Shown here in pieces: positions 36,848 through 47,101 of a stretch of DNA of 64,000 nucleotides. The DNA comes from Euglena gracilis. Lineage: Eukaryota; Euglenida; Euglenophyceae; Euglenales. The stretch is taken from NCBI GenBank assembly GCA_039621445.1, contig CP154955.1, forward strand, positions 23,088,064 to 23,152,063. Reading direction: 5' to 3'. The notes below the pieces were generated by a model that was not told the origin of the DNA, made no database searches, and saw only the letters and a list, made by a program, of their open reading frames with translations. Within the stretch, counting starts at the first letter, position 1; each line of letters begins with the position of its first letter. The translations under genes and the position numbers were made by a program.

Positions 36848-38480
36848 CACAAGGCGATAGAAGGTCCCCGGGGGCTTTATTTCAGTTCCTCAGTCATTTT
36901 CTTTGATTCCCCAACTTTTTGGAGATTTTTTGAATTTTTCGGTTTTTTTGACACCGAAAATAGCCAAAAAAAGGGCCAAAATAAGCTGTATTTGGGCCAG
37001 GCGTCCAACTGACCGGCCTATACGGGGCGATAGAGGGTCGGTCCCAAGGGCTTTACTTTAGGTCCCCAGTGATATGCTTTGATTCTTCATCATTTTGGAG
37101 ACATTTTGAATTTTTTGATTTTTTTTGACCCCGAAACGGTCCAAAATGGCCAAGTAATAACAGACCAAAACAGTACAGATTTGGAGCGAAACGGGCTGAA
37201 AATGGCCATAACTTGGGCTAGCCATGGAGTTATGGGGAAATCGTAATACCCTTAAATAAGGAGGGGTTTTGTCTGTTTTTTTTTGTGTTTTAGGTCTCCA
37301 GGTGTTTTCCTTTGATTTTGCTTCATTTTCTGAGATATTTCAAAACATGGATTTTTTACCCCGAAAACAACCTAATATGGCTACAAAAATGGCCGAAAAA
37401 ATGGCCGTAACTCGGGCTACACGAAGAGTTGGGGGGAAAGTTTAGTATGGTTAGATGGGCATTCCAAGGCTTCAAATTTGGTCTCCGAACACCTCCTTCG
37501 ATTTTGCTTCATTGTCGAAATATTTTGAAAAAAAAATCGATTTTTTTTTGCCAAAAAAATGGTACAAAAAAAATCCCCAAAATAGCCGTTTTGGACCACA
37601 AAAGCGCGCCAGAACACAGGCCACGCGTGTCGGCAGCCAAAACGGCGAATCGGGGGCCATAGAGGGCCTCCAGGGGTACATTTGGTCTGACCGACACTTC
37701 CGGAAAAAATGCAGGTTTTCTCCAGATATTATCAAAAATCGATTTTTTTTTACCAAAAAAAACTCACCGCAGCAAAATGGCAGAGTCAGAACGGGGTGGC
37801 GAATCCGAAATTTGTCACCTTTTTGAATCCAGTTGCACCTGCCCCACCCAAAAAAAAAAAACGTGGTGAAAACAGATAAGGGGTTTCTCATATATGGATT
37901 AGCGAGGGGTGTCTTATATTCAGGGGTTTCTTATATTTGGGTGTCGGTTGAAAATTGGCCAAAGGGTTTCTTACATTTGGGGGTTCTTATATTTGAAGAA
38001 TATTTAAGAGGGGTTTCTTATATTGGGGTGGTTAGGGGACTGATGGGAGAAGCATGAACGTTGTTTTTCTGTCACAAGGCGAAGGGGTCCGAACTGGATA
38101 ACCCCCTCCAAATAAAAGAAACCCTTTTCTTGTATTTGGGTGTTGGCCGATTGGCCCAAAGGGTTTCCTATATTTGGGTGTTTCTTATATTCTCGTATTT
38201 GGGTGTCGAAGGCAGGCCCCAAGGGTTTCTTCTAAATGGAACTTTTTTCTTTCTTCGTCCCTTCATGTAATTAGCACTTGGAGGGGATTTGGGGGTGAAG
38301 AGGAGGTGGTTTGGAAACGAAGGATCCAGTAACTCGTGACTGAAAAAAAGAATGCAGGAACGGGGCAGGGGTCATTCTGATAATACGCGGTTTTTGTCAC
38401 CTGCATAAGGGCGGGGGGGTTCTACCCCCTTTTCCCTGGTGGTAAGCTTCGCTCTTACTCTAAAGAGATAAGAGGTCTGC
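36848..38480 (-). mobile_element. 1.4 kb family element, inverted, with one end lost
   Basis: The right end has the hairpin CTCTAAAGAGATAAGAG (to about 38473), and the AAGCTTCGCTCTTACTC phrase of the family is complementary to the reference left end. Modules with GGAGATTTTTTGAATTTTTCG, CCATAACTTGGGCTAGCCATG and TTTTGAAAAAAAAATCGA recur about every 190 bases. No clean left end was found. A minisatellite at 37870-38260 interrupts it. It lies in the intron between exons 36035-36112 and 38917-39039. Confidence 0.65.
37870..38260 (+). repeat. Minisatellite around GGGTTTCTTATATTTGGGTG
   Basis: The phrase recurs at irregular intervals, linked by TCGG(C/T)...GGCCAAAGGGTT text. It is related to the array at 2985-3330. 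Confidence 0.8.
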
Positions 38481-38522
38481 AACCCCCCAGCTACCCCCCC
38501 ACTTTGGGCACATGTGATGCAT

Positions 38523-38571
38523 GCATACACACATGCACACACACAGACAGACAGACAGACAGACAGGCAAG

Positions 38572-38626
<55 letters not shown>

Positions 38627-38637
38627 ACAGACAGACA

Positions 38638-38683
<46 letters not shown>

Positions 38684-38684
38684 C
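38523..38684 (+). repeat. Compound microsatellite (ACAG)n (GGCA)n (ACAG)n (AC)n
   Basis: Clean runs of each unit succeed one another. Cys- or Thr/His-rich frames across it are artefacts. Confidence 0.95.
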
Positions 38685-38916
38685 ATACATACATTGATAT
38701 TGGTGTTGGCATTGGGATGGTGGCCCAAACAAGTCGGTGCCGTCCACCGATTTTTGGGCGTCGCTGTCCCGCTTCGGGGTCAATAATCCATTAAAGCCCC
38801 TGCCAGAGGGGCCTATGGCTGGAGACCCGCACCGGGGCCAGGTCATTCTCGCACACGTCATTCTCGGAGTGGTTGACCAGACAAGGAGCAAAGGTTGACC
38901 AGCCGGTTCGTCACAC

Positions 38917-39039
38917 CTGCCCTGGAGCGTCTGCTCGAAGGCAACGCCCCACGCCGGGAACGCGTCCGCCAATCCATCTGCTCCGCGCCAAGGGGGTCCC
39001 CGGAGGACCGCGTCATCCACTCCACTGGACCACCGTCCC
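38917..39039 (-). CDS. WMDG-related cassette exon, 41 codons
   Basis: Acceptor ATGCGCCACAG, donor GTGTGACG. It encodes VEWMTRSSGDPLGAEQMDWR followed by an Arg/Ser-rich tail (RTRSRRGALPSSRRSRA). The W-M start, the conserved D-P and the M-D at position 14-15 are retained. Phase 1-1, 123 bases, GC-rich. Confidence 0.65.
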
Positions 39040-40439
39040 CTGTGGCGCATGATGGACCCCACAAAGGGGAGGGGGTCACTTCCATTCTTCCAAAAACCAG
39101 TGAATAACTTTCTTTTTGGGAAAACCAATCAGTCACTCTGCTGGAGGGGGGGGGTCGGCCAGTTTGGAATCCAAAACAACCACAAAAATGGCCTAAAAAA
39201 TTCCCTAAAAATTTACAATGCCTTTGGCGCCGGGTCTCTTCAGTGGTTTTTTTGCCAACTCCCCCCATCTCCAGGGGGAGGGGATCTGGGGCCAAAAACA
39301 AGTCAGTGCCTGCGAAAAAAAAAACAGTTTGCCAAGGACTGAGTGAGCAACTCCCCAACCAATATTGGACACTTCCCTCAATGTGTACCCTGTATAACCG
39401 CACACCAGCTTTTTCAACGCAGCACAGGCAGGCTTCTGCCTGGGCTTGGTAAGAAAAAACCGCAACTGTTGACGACTCTTGGGGCCAGCTTCAATCATTT
39501 ACCCTCGAAGAAGCCCCCCAAAGTGCAAAAGGCAAAAAGCAATTGAAAATTCACCAGCACAGAACATCACACCGTCGACTGCAGTTCCCTTCATTGGACC
39601 TGATGGCGCGTCGCGGGGTTCAATGTCTAAAACAGAGCAAAGTCAAAAAGAAAGTGAAACAGGAAAGATGCATTCTAAAGCAGAGGATTTGGAATGAATG
39701 ACGAGCTGGGCAAGGTAGAGCTGTTTGGAGTGTGTAGAAACATGCATATCATATTAGATGATTTAAATCCAATACAGCAAATTCACTCCAATTAATTGCG
39801 AGGACAGCATTAGACAGTTCCAAAAGTACAGCCACGGACTTTGTGGTCTGACATATTCGCTGATGGAAATATACACAACAGGGTTGAAATGCACTCAATG
39901 GAAGATGGCAGACGACACCCTCTCACAATCCATTTCTGCTATGCAAAAATCACATCAGGAAATGGTCACAGTAAAGGTAAACCAACTGTGTCACTTGCGC
40001 AAACAAAGCCAAAACAGTTACTTGCACAATTGCACAAAAGATTGTAAACGTCATTCACTTGCGAATTTGCACAAAATGAATTTCAAAATAAATGCAATTC
40101 CTCAGTTGCCCTTGTCCACGTGATGCTGAAAAAAAACGCATTTAAGGGCTTGCATTGTTACAATATCCCATTCAGTGTCAATGGACCCCCTTTCTCCTTC
40201 ACGAGAAAGATGGGTCACTAACTTCCCTCCTCTAAGAAACTCCGAGAAAGCTCCTTCTGCATGTCTTCCACCACCGGCTCCCCGAGCCCTTCCCCGCTGG
40301 GCGGATGTGGGTGCTGAAGCGGCTACCCTCACAATTCGGTCGCGCCGACACTCTGAAACTCTGCCCCTGCCGCACCTCTCAACTGGTGCACCCTGGATTT
40401 TCTTTACCAGTGGACACATCTCCTGGTCCAAGATACCGT

Positions 40440-40830
40440 TCAGGAACAGGCAAAAAAGAGGCGTTTTCAGAAATCTCTTGTATGGGGTGTTCGCTGGTTT
40501 GAAAAAAAAACGAAGCAGGTGGGCGTTTTTCCACGAGGTTTTGGGCACTCTCCGAGGATGCCAGCAGCGAGGGAAAATATGGTTCAGAAACACTCCTCAG
40601 CCCCTTCTTCGTGTTTCTTTTTCGCATGTTCTTCGTGATACTCAGCGTGCAAAGAAAAATGGGAAAGGGGGGGGGGGTTGGGCATCTTTCAAGGTTCACT
40701 TGAAAACCAGCCGGCAGTGTCGCAGCCGAAAACACAATAAAGGAGGTGAATATTGTTTTTAGGAACGCAGAATGGAACGCAAATTTGTTTTTCAGAGTTG
40801 GCACGATTGCACAAAAAAAAAGAAACCCTG
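40440..40830 (-). repeat. Dispersed repeat, inverted copy of 29740-30180
   Basis: The complement contains GCGTTCCATTCTGCGTTCC, GTGTTTTCGGCTGCGACACTG and CCCAAAACCTCGTGG in the same order as the plus copy. It lies in an intron of the WMDG gene. Divergence is visible, so the copies are not recent. Confidence 0.65.
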
Positions 40831-40905
40831 AAAAGCTTCGAGACCTCCTAAGATTAAGAGGTTACAAAGCAGAACAGGCTACAAGAATAGAACTGGCAGC
40901 CAGAC

Positions 40906-41007
40906 CCACAGAGCAGTCCTTGTCGAGGGACATCAAATCTGCGTCGGGGATGAAATCTCCGCCGTCCATCCACAGGACGTCTGTGGACTTCTTTGCCTGG
41001 CTCTGGA
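40906..41007 (-). CDS. WMDG cassette exon, 34 codons
   Basis: Acceptor TTCACTTCGCAG. The donor GTCTGG keeps phase 1-1; a GTGGGT three bases earlier in the message is an alternative with another phase. It encodes a lead with QAKKSTD, then VLWMDGGDFIPDADLMSLDK. The second half reads M-S-L-D rather than M-D. GC content is moderate. Confidence 0.6.
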
Positions 41008-41526
41008 CTGCGAAGTGAATGACGGATACAATAAAATGCCCCGTAAAAAATAAATTTGTTGCTAAACAACGGAGCAGACCTGTGGACAAACACAAGGCAA
41101 AGAGCTATTTCTGACAACAAAGACAACAACGAGCTTTTTTCTGCCACGAAACCCTTCCAATAACCGTTCTCGAACTACGGCATTAAAAACTTGGAAAGAA
41201 TAACAATTAATGACGGTAGAGCAGTGAAAAGAAAAACCCCACACCAAAGATAAGACTCCACTACCCACAATAAATAAATAAAAATAAAACTGCCATGAAA
41301 AGTACTCCCACAGCAATGGAAGAAAAAATGGAGGAAGGAAGGGGAAGAAAAGCACACAGAAACACAAATTGGGAGCTCTCCTATGTATGTGGATGCGAAG
41401 CTGCACAACGACATCAGGGTACAGCACACCTGCCACAGCCTTCACACCTGGGGGAGGGGGGAAATTCAGAAAGGGAGGGTGGCAAAAACACACACAAAGA
41501 ACACAGCCATCGCACCGCCAGCATAC

Positions 41527-41625
41527 GTTTGCCGCGCCGCAGGGCGTCGTCCATCATTTCGGTGGCCGGGTCGGTCCGGGAGCCGTCCATCCAGTCCGCC
41601 TCCTCCATCCGGCTGGGGCGCCGGC
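41527..41625 (-). CDS. WMDG cassette exon, 33 codons
   Basis: Acceptor TTGTTGTCGTAG, donor GTATGC. It encodes RRPSRMEE, then ADWMDGSRTDPATEMMDDAL and an RRGK end. All motif positions are present (WMDG, D-P, MMD). Phase 1-1, 99 bases, very GC-rich. The neighbouring exon is only 74 bases away. Confidence 0.75.
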
Positions 41626-41699
41626 CTACGACAACAAGGCAGAGGTGGGGGCGGCGTCACACAGCTCACCATCGGTACCAGGACCGGGGACTGGGGGAC

Positions 41700-41795
41700 C
41701 TGCATCCGGTGTCCCCCGGGCGGCGATGTCCATCAGTTCCGCCGCCGGGTCCCCCACGGCGCCGTCCATCCACTCCGGCCCCTCCGCCCCGTGGC
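41700..41795 (-). CDS. WMDG cassette exon, 32 codons
   Basis: Acceptor CCCTCCGCAG, donor GTCCCCC. It encodes HGAEG, then PEWMDGAVGDPAAELMDIAA and RGTPDA. Phase 1-1, very GC-rich. It closely resembles the exon at 46370-46489, which has the same GEGPEWMDGA start, suggesting a relatively recent duplication. Confidence 0.76.
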
Positions 41796-41875
41796 CTGCG
41801 GAGGGGGGGGGGGGTCGGAACTATCCACAAACCGGTGGGAACGGCGCCTCGGACACACAAACACACACATAAAAA

Positions 41876-43059
41876 GCTCAAATCTCTTTAGAGTAAGAGC
41901 GAAGCTTACCCTGGGGAAAAGGGGGGGGGGGCGGACCGCCCCCCCCCCCCCCCCCCCCCCCCCCGGTTGGGGCCACCAGGAGAACTGGCGGATAATCACC
42001 ATGATCCCGGCCCCATTCCCCAATTTTTTTTTCAGTCGCGAGCGACTGGATTTCTAGTTTCCGAATCACCTCCGTTTGACCCCTAACTCCCCGCCAGGGT
42101 CAAGTTATTCACGCGCGAAGAGGTTCAAACTGGGTAGGATTGGCCCGCCCTCTTCTGACTCTGCCATTTCGCCGGGGTCCAAAAATCGGTCAAAAAATCG
42201 ATTTTTCGAAAATATCTCGAGAAAACATACATTATTTCTGGAAATGTCGGTGTGCCGAAATGAACCCCTGGAGGCCCTCTATGGCCCCCCGTTCGCAGTT
42301 TTGGTCGCCGACACGCGTGGCCCGTGTTTCGGCGCGCTTTTGTGGCCCAAAACGGCCATTTTGGGGTGTTTTTGGGCCGTTTTTGGGGGCCAAAAAAATC
42401 GAATTTTCCAAAATATCTCGACAATGAAACAAAATCAAAGGAAAATGATGCCCTTGGATTGCCCCATCAAACCATGGCATACTTTTCCCCCAACTCTTCA
42501 TGTAGCCCGAGTTACGGCCATTTTTCGGCCCATTTTGGCCCTTTTCTGGGGCCATTTTGGGCAGTTTTCAGGGTCAAAAAACTGATGCTTCCAAAATATC
42601 TCGGAAATGAAGCAAAATCAAAGGAATGTCCTGAGACCTAAATTGAAGGTCTTACAATGCTCTGTGTAACGGTACTTTGATTTCCCCGCAACTCCCCGCC
42701 TAGCCCGAGTTACAGCCATTTTTTTTGGCCAATTTTGGCCTTTTTGTACAGTTTTGGCTTGTTTTGACTTAGTCGTTTTCAGCCATTTTGGGTCAAAACA
42801 AAGTCGAAAAAATATCGAAAAAAAATGTGTGTTTTTCGCCTCCCCGCCACCCCGTTTCGGGCCCAAAACCCATTGGACTTTATGTCAAAAAAGGGTCGAA
42901 AAAAAAGTCGAAAAAAAATTCCAATAAAACGGGTATGGGGTGTATGGGGGGTTCACTGAAATCACTGAAAGTCACCGTAAATTGCGCTAAATTACGCGAA
43001 ATTTGCAATGCTTGTCTTTTCGGCCTTCGATAACATGCATGTCCCATTAAGAGCTCAGC
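41876..43059 (+). mobile_element. 1.4 kb family inverted-repeat element, plus copy
   Basis: It starts with GCTCAAATCTCTTTAGAGTAAGAGCGAAGCTTACC and ends ATTAAGAGCTCAGC (43046-43059), the same terminus as the reference copy. Inside are AAAATATCTCGAGAAAACATAC, CCAAAATATCTCGACAATGAA and CCAAAATATCTCGGAAATGAA modules about 190 bases apart. It lies in the intron between exons 41700-41795 and 43507-43605, oriented opposite to the two copies in other introns of this gene. Confidence 0.72.
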
Positions 43060-43506
43060 ACTATTCAACACCTGGTTATAAGTCCCGGAATTGTTGGCGA
43101 AAATCTGACCCCCCCCCCCAAATGACCCCGAAACCCCCCCAAATTGGCATTTTTTGGCAAATTTGGTTAAAAAAAATGGTATTTTTGATGATGGTGGGTC
43201 TCAAAAAATTGCCAAAAAAATCAGTTTTTTGTTGGGTGGTTTGCGGCCGAAAAAATCGTCCCTGGCGGTTTCCATTTTTTCCCCATGAGGGGGGGTTACA
43301 AGTCCCGGTTTGGTTTGTCGGCCCGAGGGGGGGGTTATAATTGGGGCGGTTATAAGTGGGGGGTTTACATGCACGCGCGCGCGCACACACACATACACAC
43401 ACACACACAAATCAGACGTTGCTGGCACATTTGGGAACTATTTTCTAACTTATGTGCCGCTGGCTTTGCTCATGCGCACAATTCGGACATCATGTGGGGC
43501 CCATAC

Positions 43507-43605
43507 GGCGGATGCGCTGCCGGGGGTCCTGTCGAGCATCCCGAGGTGGCGCCTTCGAGAGACGGGCCGTCTGCTGTGTCAGCTGGCGGTCCATGCCCTC
43601 AGCTC
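43507..43605 (-). CDS. Divergent cassette exon, 33 codons
   Basis: Acceptor CTCGTCTCAG, donor GTATGG; length and phase 1-1 match the array. It encodes AEGMDRQLTQQTARLSKAPP and an Arg/Gln-rich end. Only G-M-D of the motif is recognisable, so inclusion rests on position, phase and composition. Confidence 0.4.
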
Positions 43606-44842
43606 CTGAGACGAGAAGGGGGGCCCTCTCACAATATTCACTGAGTCCCTAAATGAGAACATTAATTGGAGGACTTTGTTCTATTGGCGGTGGCAGCCTT
43701 GAAGGAGGGCGCTCCCTTGCATTTATTAGAAGGCCCGGACCCAAATTTGCTTGTGTTTCAACGCAACTCAAAGCAGATTTCTTGGACAAATGTGTGGAAT
43801 TGAAAGCCTGCTGGGTATAGGGTCAGGCTTTTTGTTGGATATGGAAGGTTTATGAACAGGGTTAGGGTTAGGATTTTAGGCTTGTGGCCAAAATGTCTAT
43901 CTTAATCAAGCCCTTAATTTTTTCGACTTTTTTTCAACCAAAAAAAACCCAATTTTGGATTCTCAGTCTTTCTTTTTGTTCAAACAATTACCATCTCCCT
44001 AATTCAAAAACTTTGTAACACAACAAAGAGTCGAAAGAGGTGAAGAAAAAAGCAGGACGGGGTGCATATAAGAGAGTGGATTTCCATTTGGTTAGGCTAC
44101 TGCCCCTAGTGGCCCATTAGTTCACAGCGCTGTGACAACCTTCCGGGGATACTAATCCCAGGGTTGGAAAAATAGGCCCTTGGCGGGGTCGAACTGGGTA
44201 CCAAAAAATCAAAGCTGCAAAAAATACCTCAAAAAAACTGCCAATCAGGTAACAGGTGGATTCTTGGACCCAAAAATTGCCCTGCCAATTCCAAATCTAA
44301 CTCATTCTCTCCATTTTTGGACCCAATGTTTGCACCCAAAAAGTACATAATGCTGCAAAATAATTGTGTCGGGAGGAGGGGAAATCAGGGCTGGAAAAAC
44401 GATTCTGGATGGAAACAGCCGTTGGCTGCCCCCCTCCCACCCCGCCGACACCCCCACGAAGTTGGATTTGGTTGGCAAGTACAAAGGCAGGGAGGCAACT
44501 CCTTGCAAAAAGGGGCCAGTTGGGCCAGAGGACAACTTCCCCAGGCAGCAGTTTGCTTGACCCTGCCAAAATGGACCTCTTCATGTTATTTTTGCCACAG
44601 AAACTCATGGAATGAAAAATGCACCTGACGAGGTTTTTGACCAAAATTTCGGCAAAAAATATCCGCCAACTCCATGAGGCCAAGTGAGGCAAGCCTAGAG
44701 GCCGGCGTAGCAAGGGAGGCCACCCCGCCGCATTGGGGTGTTGTCAAAATACGTTTAGATTGCGCACAGCATTTTAAATGACATTTCGTATCGTTTGAAT
44801 GCAAATTATGTAACCTGCATTTTGGGGCGCACGATCACAAAC

Positions 44843-44941
44843 CGAGCCATGAAGGCGGAAAGGGGTCCATCATGAGTGCCGCCCCCACGGTGGGGGCCTC
44901 GCCATCCATCCACTCCGAGACCTCCCCCACCGCAGCCGACC
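44843..44941 (-). CDS. WMDG cassette exon, 33 codons
   Basis: Acceptor TCTCGTGCCGCGCCAG, donor GTTTGTG. It encodes SAVGEV, then SEWMDGEAPTVGAALMMDPF and PPSWL. Full motif with MMD at the usual spacing. Phase 1-1. The intron to the previous exon is 69 bases. Confidence 0.72.
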
Positions 44942-45010
44942 CTGGCGCGGCACGAGAAGAGGCAGGCGGGGCAGTGCCGGTCGAGAGAAAGTTCCCCGGG
45001 TCCCCCCGAC

Positions 45011-45169
45011 CCCAGTCCAGTGTGAACCGGAACGGCGGGCTCCGCACACCGTGGCTCCGGGAGGCGTGGACCCTGCGGCTGCGCAGCACGTCCATGAGGA
45101 CGGCGTCGGGGAGCTGCGGCGCCCGCTGCTCCATCCACCCCACCAACCTTCTTCTAAACACCCTGGCCC
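45011..45169 (-). CDS. WMDG-related cassette exon, 53 codons
   Basis: Acceptor GGTGGTCCAG, donor GTCGGGG; both keep phase 1-1 over 159 bases. It encodes an Arg-rich lead (ARVFRRRL), then VGWMEQRAPQLPDAVLMDVL and a longer Arg/Ser tail (RSRRVHASRSHGVRS) ending FTLDWG. WMEQ replaces WMDG; the second MD is kept. A CAGG-poor acceptor and alternative AGs nearby leave the exact start uncertain. Confidence 0.65.
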
Positions 45170-46282
45170 CTGGACCACCAGGCTACGGGGGGGGGGGGTT
45201 GCCCTCTCCATCAAGGGGCCTGCCAAGAACGTTGTAGAGAAACACATGCCCACACCCCTGGCAGGATCTCCAGAAGGATTGAACAGAAATTCTTTAAGAC
45301 CGGGTCCCCCCCACCTTGGCGAGGGCCGGGGGGTCAATTTTGTGATCGAAAATTTTTTTCGGCGCTTTGTGCCCCAAAAAACTCCAAAACCCCGCCCCTG
45401 GGGGACACCTTGGGGTGCCACCAGCGGGGGGAGAGGGCACAGCAGACCCCCCCCCCTGGAAGGAGGTCTAACCTTGGAAGAATCCCTGAACGAAGAAGAA
45501 GCCTGTGCTCCACCGGCCACTCCTCAACATACTTCTTATCTGCCGCAGCACAGACAATGAGGGTTAAAACACCTCACGACCACTTCACTCAGGCTGAATT
45601 TGGCACGTCACAATAAATTTTGGGCATGGACACATGGTGATGCCCAAGATAACACTGCCTACGCTTTTTGGAAATTCACCCTTTTTTGACGATTCGCGCA
45701 AAAAAAATTGGCCCGCCCCGGCGCACAAATACCAACAGACCCGGTGGGTCTAGAGCTCCCTGGGAGCTGCAGGCAAGAGGAAGAAAGGTGCTGGCTGGAC
45801 CCCCGTCCCTTAAGAAATCTCTTCGGAGTTGGAGGGGTGCCGACCTGGTCCAACCTCCCAAATCCCCTGGGGACCCCCTTCACCCCTCCTCAGGAAACCA
45901 GCCTTAAAAATCTGCCCTAAGGTCGAAGGTCTTATCCTCATGCATTTAACTCGAAAATGCCTGCCCTGAGAAGGGGTGTTATGCAGGTGACAGGGGTTTG
46001 GTTCTCCAGGTCTGTTGGAGCCATTTGGAAGGGAAGATTCAAAAGATCTGCAATGAAGCAACCAAAAATCATTTCTGCAAAAATTCAGGCGGTGAAAACC
46101 TCCCATGTTGCTACTTGGATCTGGTTTAGGGAGCTGTTTTTCGGAGGGTGTTATCGCTGCCTGTTGGCAACTGAGAACTGGCAAAACTATCACACAACCA
46201 AACTTGCCACGGGGCGCAAAAAATATTGCATCAGCCCATCAGCCCAAGACTCACCCCAAGCGGACACTGCAGCCTCCACTGC

Positions 46283-46299
46283 CACACACACACACACAC

Positions 46300-46369
<70 letters not shown>
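46283..46369 (+). repeat. (CA)n microsatellite at an intron start
   Basis: A (CA)n run of about 85 bases abuts the donor of the exon at 46370-46489 (on the minus strand the intron begins GTGTGTGTG). Length variation here could affect splicing of that exon (inference). Confidence 0.95.
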
Positions 46370-46370
<1 letters not shown>

Positions 46371-46489
46371 GGAGGGGTGGACCGCCTGCCGCCGGCGGCC
46401 AGCCCTGCCCAGGTCGTCCATGATGGTGGCGGCCAGCGCCGCGTCCGCCCCGTCCATCCACTCCGGCCCCTCCCCCGCCCGCGGCTGGG
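46370..46489 (-). CDS. WMDG cassette exon, first after the membrane exon, 40 codons
   Basis: Acceptor GCGGGGCACAG, donor GTGTGTGTG. It encodes QPRAGEG, then PEWMDGADAALAATIMDDLG and an Arg-rich end (RAGRRRQAVHPS). Full motif, phase 1-1, 120 bases. The reading frame is also continuous with the membrane exon through the 189-base intron, so intron retention would not be frame-breaking here. Confidence 0.72.
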
Positions 46490-46678
46490 CTGTGCCCCGC
46501 CAGCCCTGCAGGCCCCGGGCCATCAGCGCCCGCACCCGACCCTCCCTCGGGCGGTGGTCGGGTCGGGCGTTGGCGCTGTGGCGGGGCAGGGATGAGCGGA
46601 GAGGGAATCGCTGCGCCGCGCCCCCCCCCCCATTGCAAACGGCAGGGTGACATCTCTGTGGAACAGCGGTGCCCTTAC

Positions 46679-47101
46679 TGGCTCCGGGGGGGGGGGTTAT
46701 CTGGATGACGGAGCACTGTCGCCGCAGTAATGGGCCATACCTCTCCGCAGCCCACACCACGTCGAACGCGACGTCATCGCTGGCCACCTTGCGGCGGTGG
46801 TGGGCTGGAGAACGCTCGCGAGACAGACGGTCGGCAACCTCGGCCAGGTCGAGGGGACCGAAAAGGTTGGGGGCCTCGAACTGGAGCTCCGGGGCCAGCT
46901 TGTCCGCCGGGTCCGCCTGCCGGCTGACGTGGTAGAAGGGCGGCGGGCTGAGCGGCACCTCCGGGTACGAGTCCGTGGAGCGGCGCCAGTAGAAGAAGAA
47001 CGCGACGCCGAGGCACGACAGCAGGAGGAGGAGAAGACCGCCCAGCAGGCAGGCGAGCAGCAGCCAGGGGAAGCCGTTGACGTCGGAGGGCGGGTGCGGA
47101 G
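46679..47101 (-). CDS. Membrane-spanning and cytoplasmic-tail exon, 141 codons
   Basis: The acceptor CACCAGCACAG and a consensus donor GCCA|GTAAGG give a 423-base phase 1-1 exon. It encodes a short Pro-rich juxtamembrane piece (PHPPSDVNG), then a strongly hydrophobic helix of about 25 residues (core LLLACLLGGLLLLLLSCLG) ended by YWRR, the usual positive stop-transfer signal. The tail has a proline-rich stretch (YPEVPLSPPPFYHV), an acidic/aliphatic segment (FEAPNLFGPLDLAEVADRL) and VAFDVVWAAERYG. The orientation is type I if the upstream exon is extracellular. No family was recognised. Confidence 0.75.

Noticed and set aside
38716-38812. Possible further cassette exon (minus strand)
   Set aside because: Behind an acceptor-like CTCTGGCAG the phase 1 frame gives Ala-Leu-Met-Asp-Tyr then a stop; the VDG in another frame does not fit the phase. 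It could be a dead or alternative terminal exon but is unsupported.
40245-40382. Plus-strand peptide PRWADVGAEAATLTIRSRR resembling the WADG exon
   Set aside because: It is on the opposite strand to the array, with no good in-phase donor; the similarity is short and may be chance.
46231-46653. Cys/Val-rich and Thr/His-rich ORFs over the CA repeat
   Set aside because: Microsatellite artefact; the real exon in this place uses another frame and splices out the CA tract.
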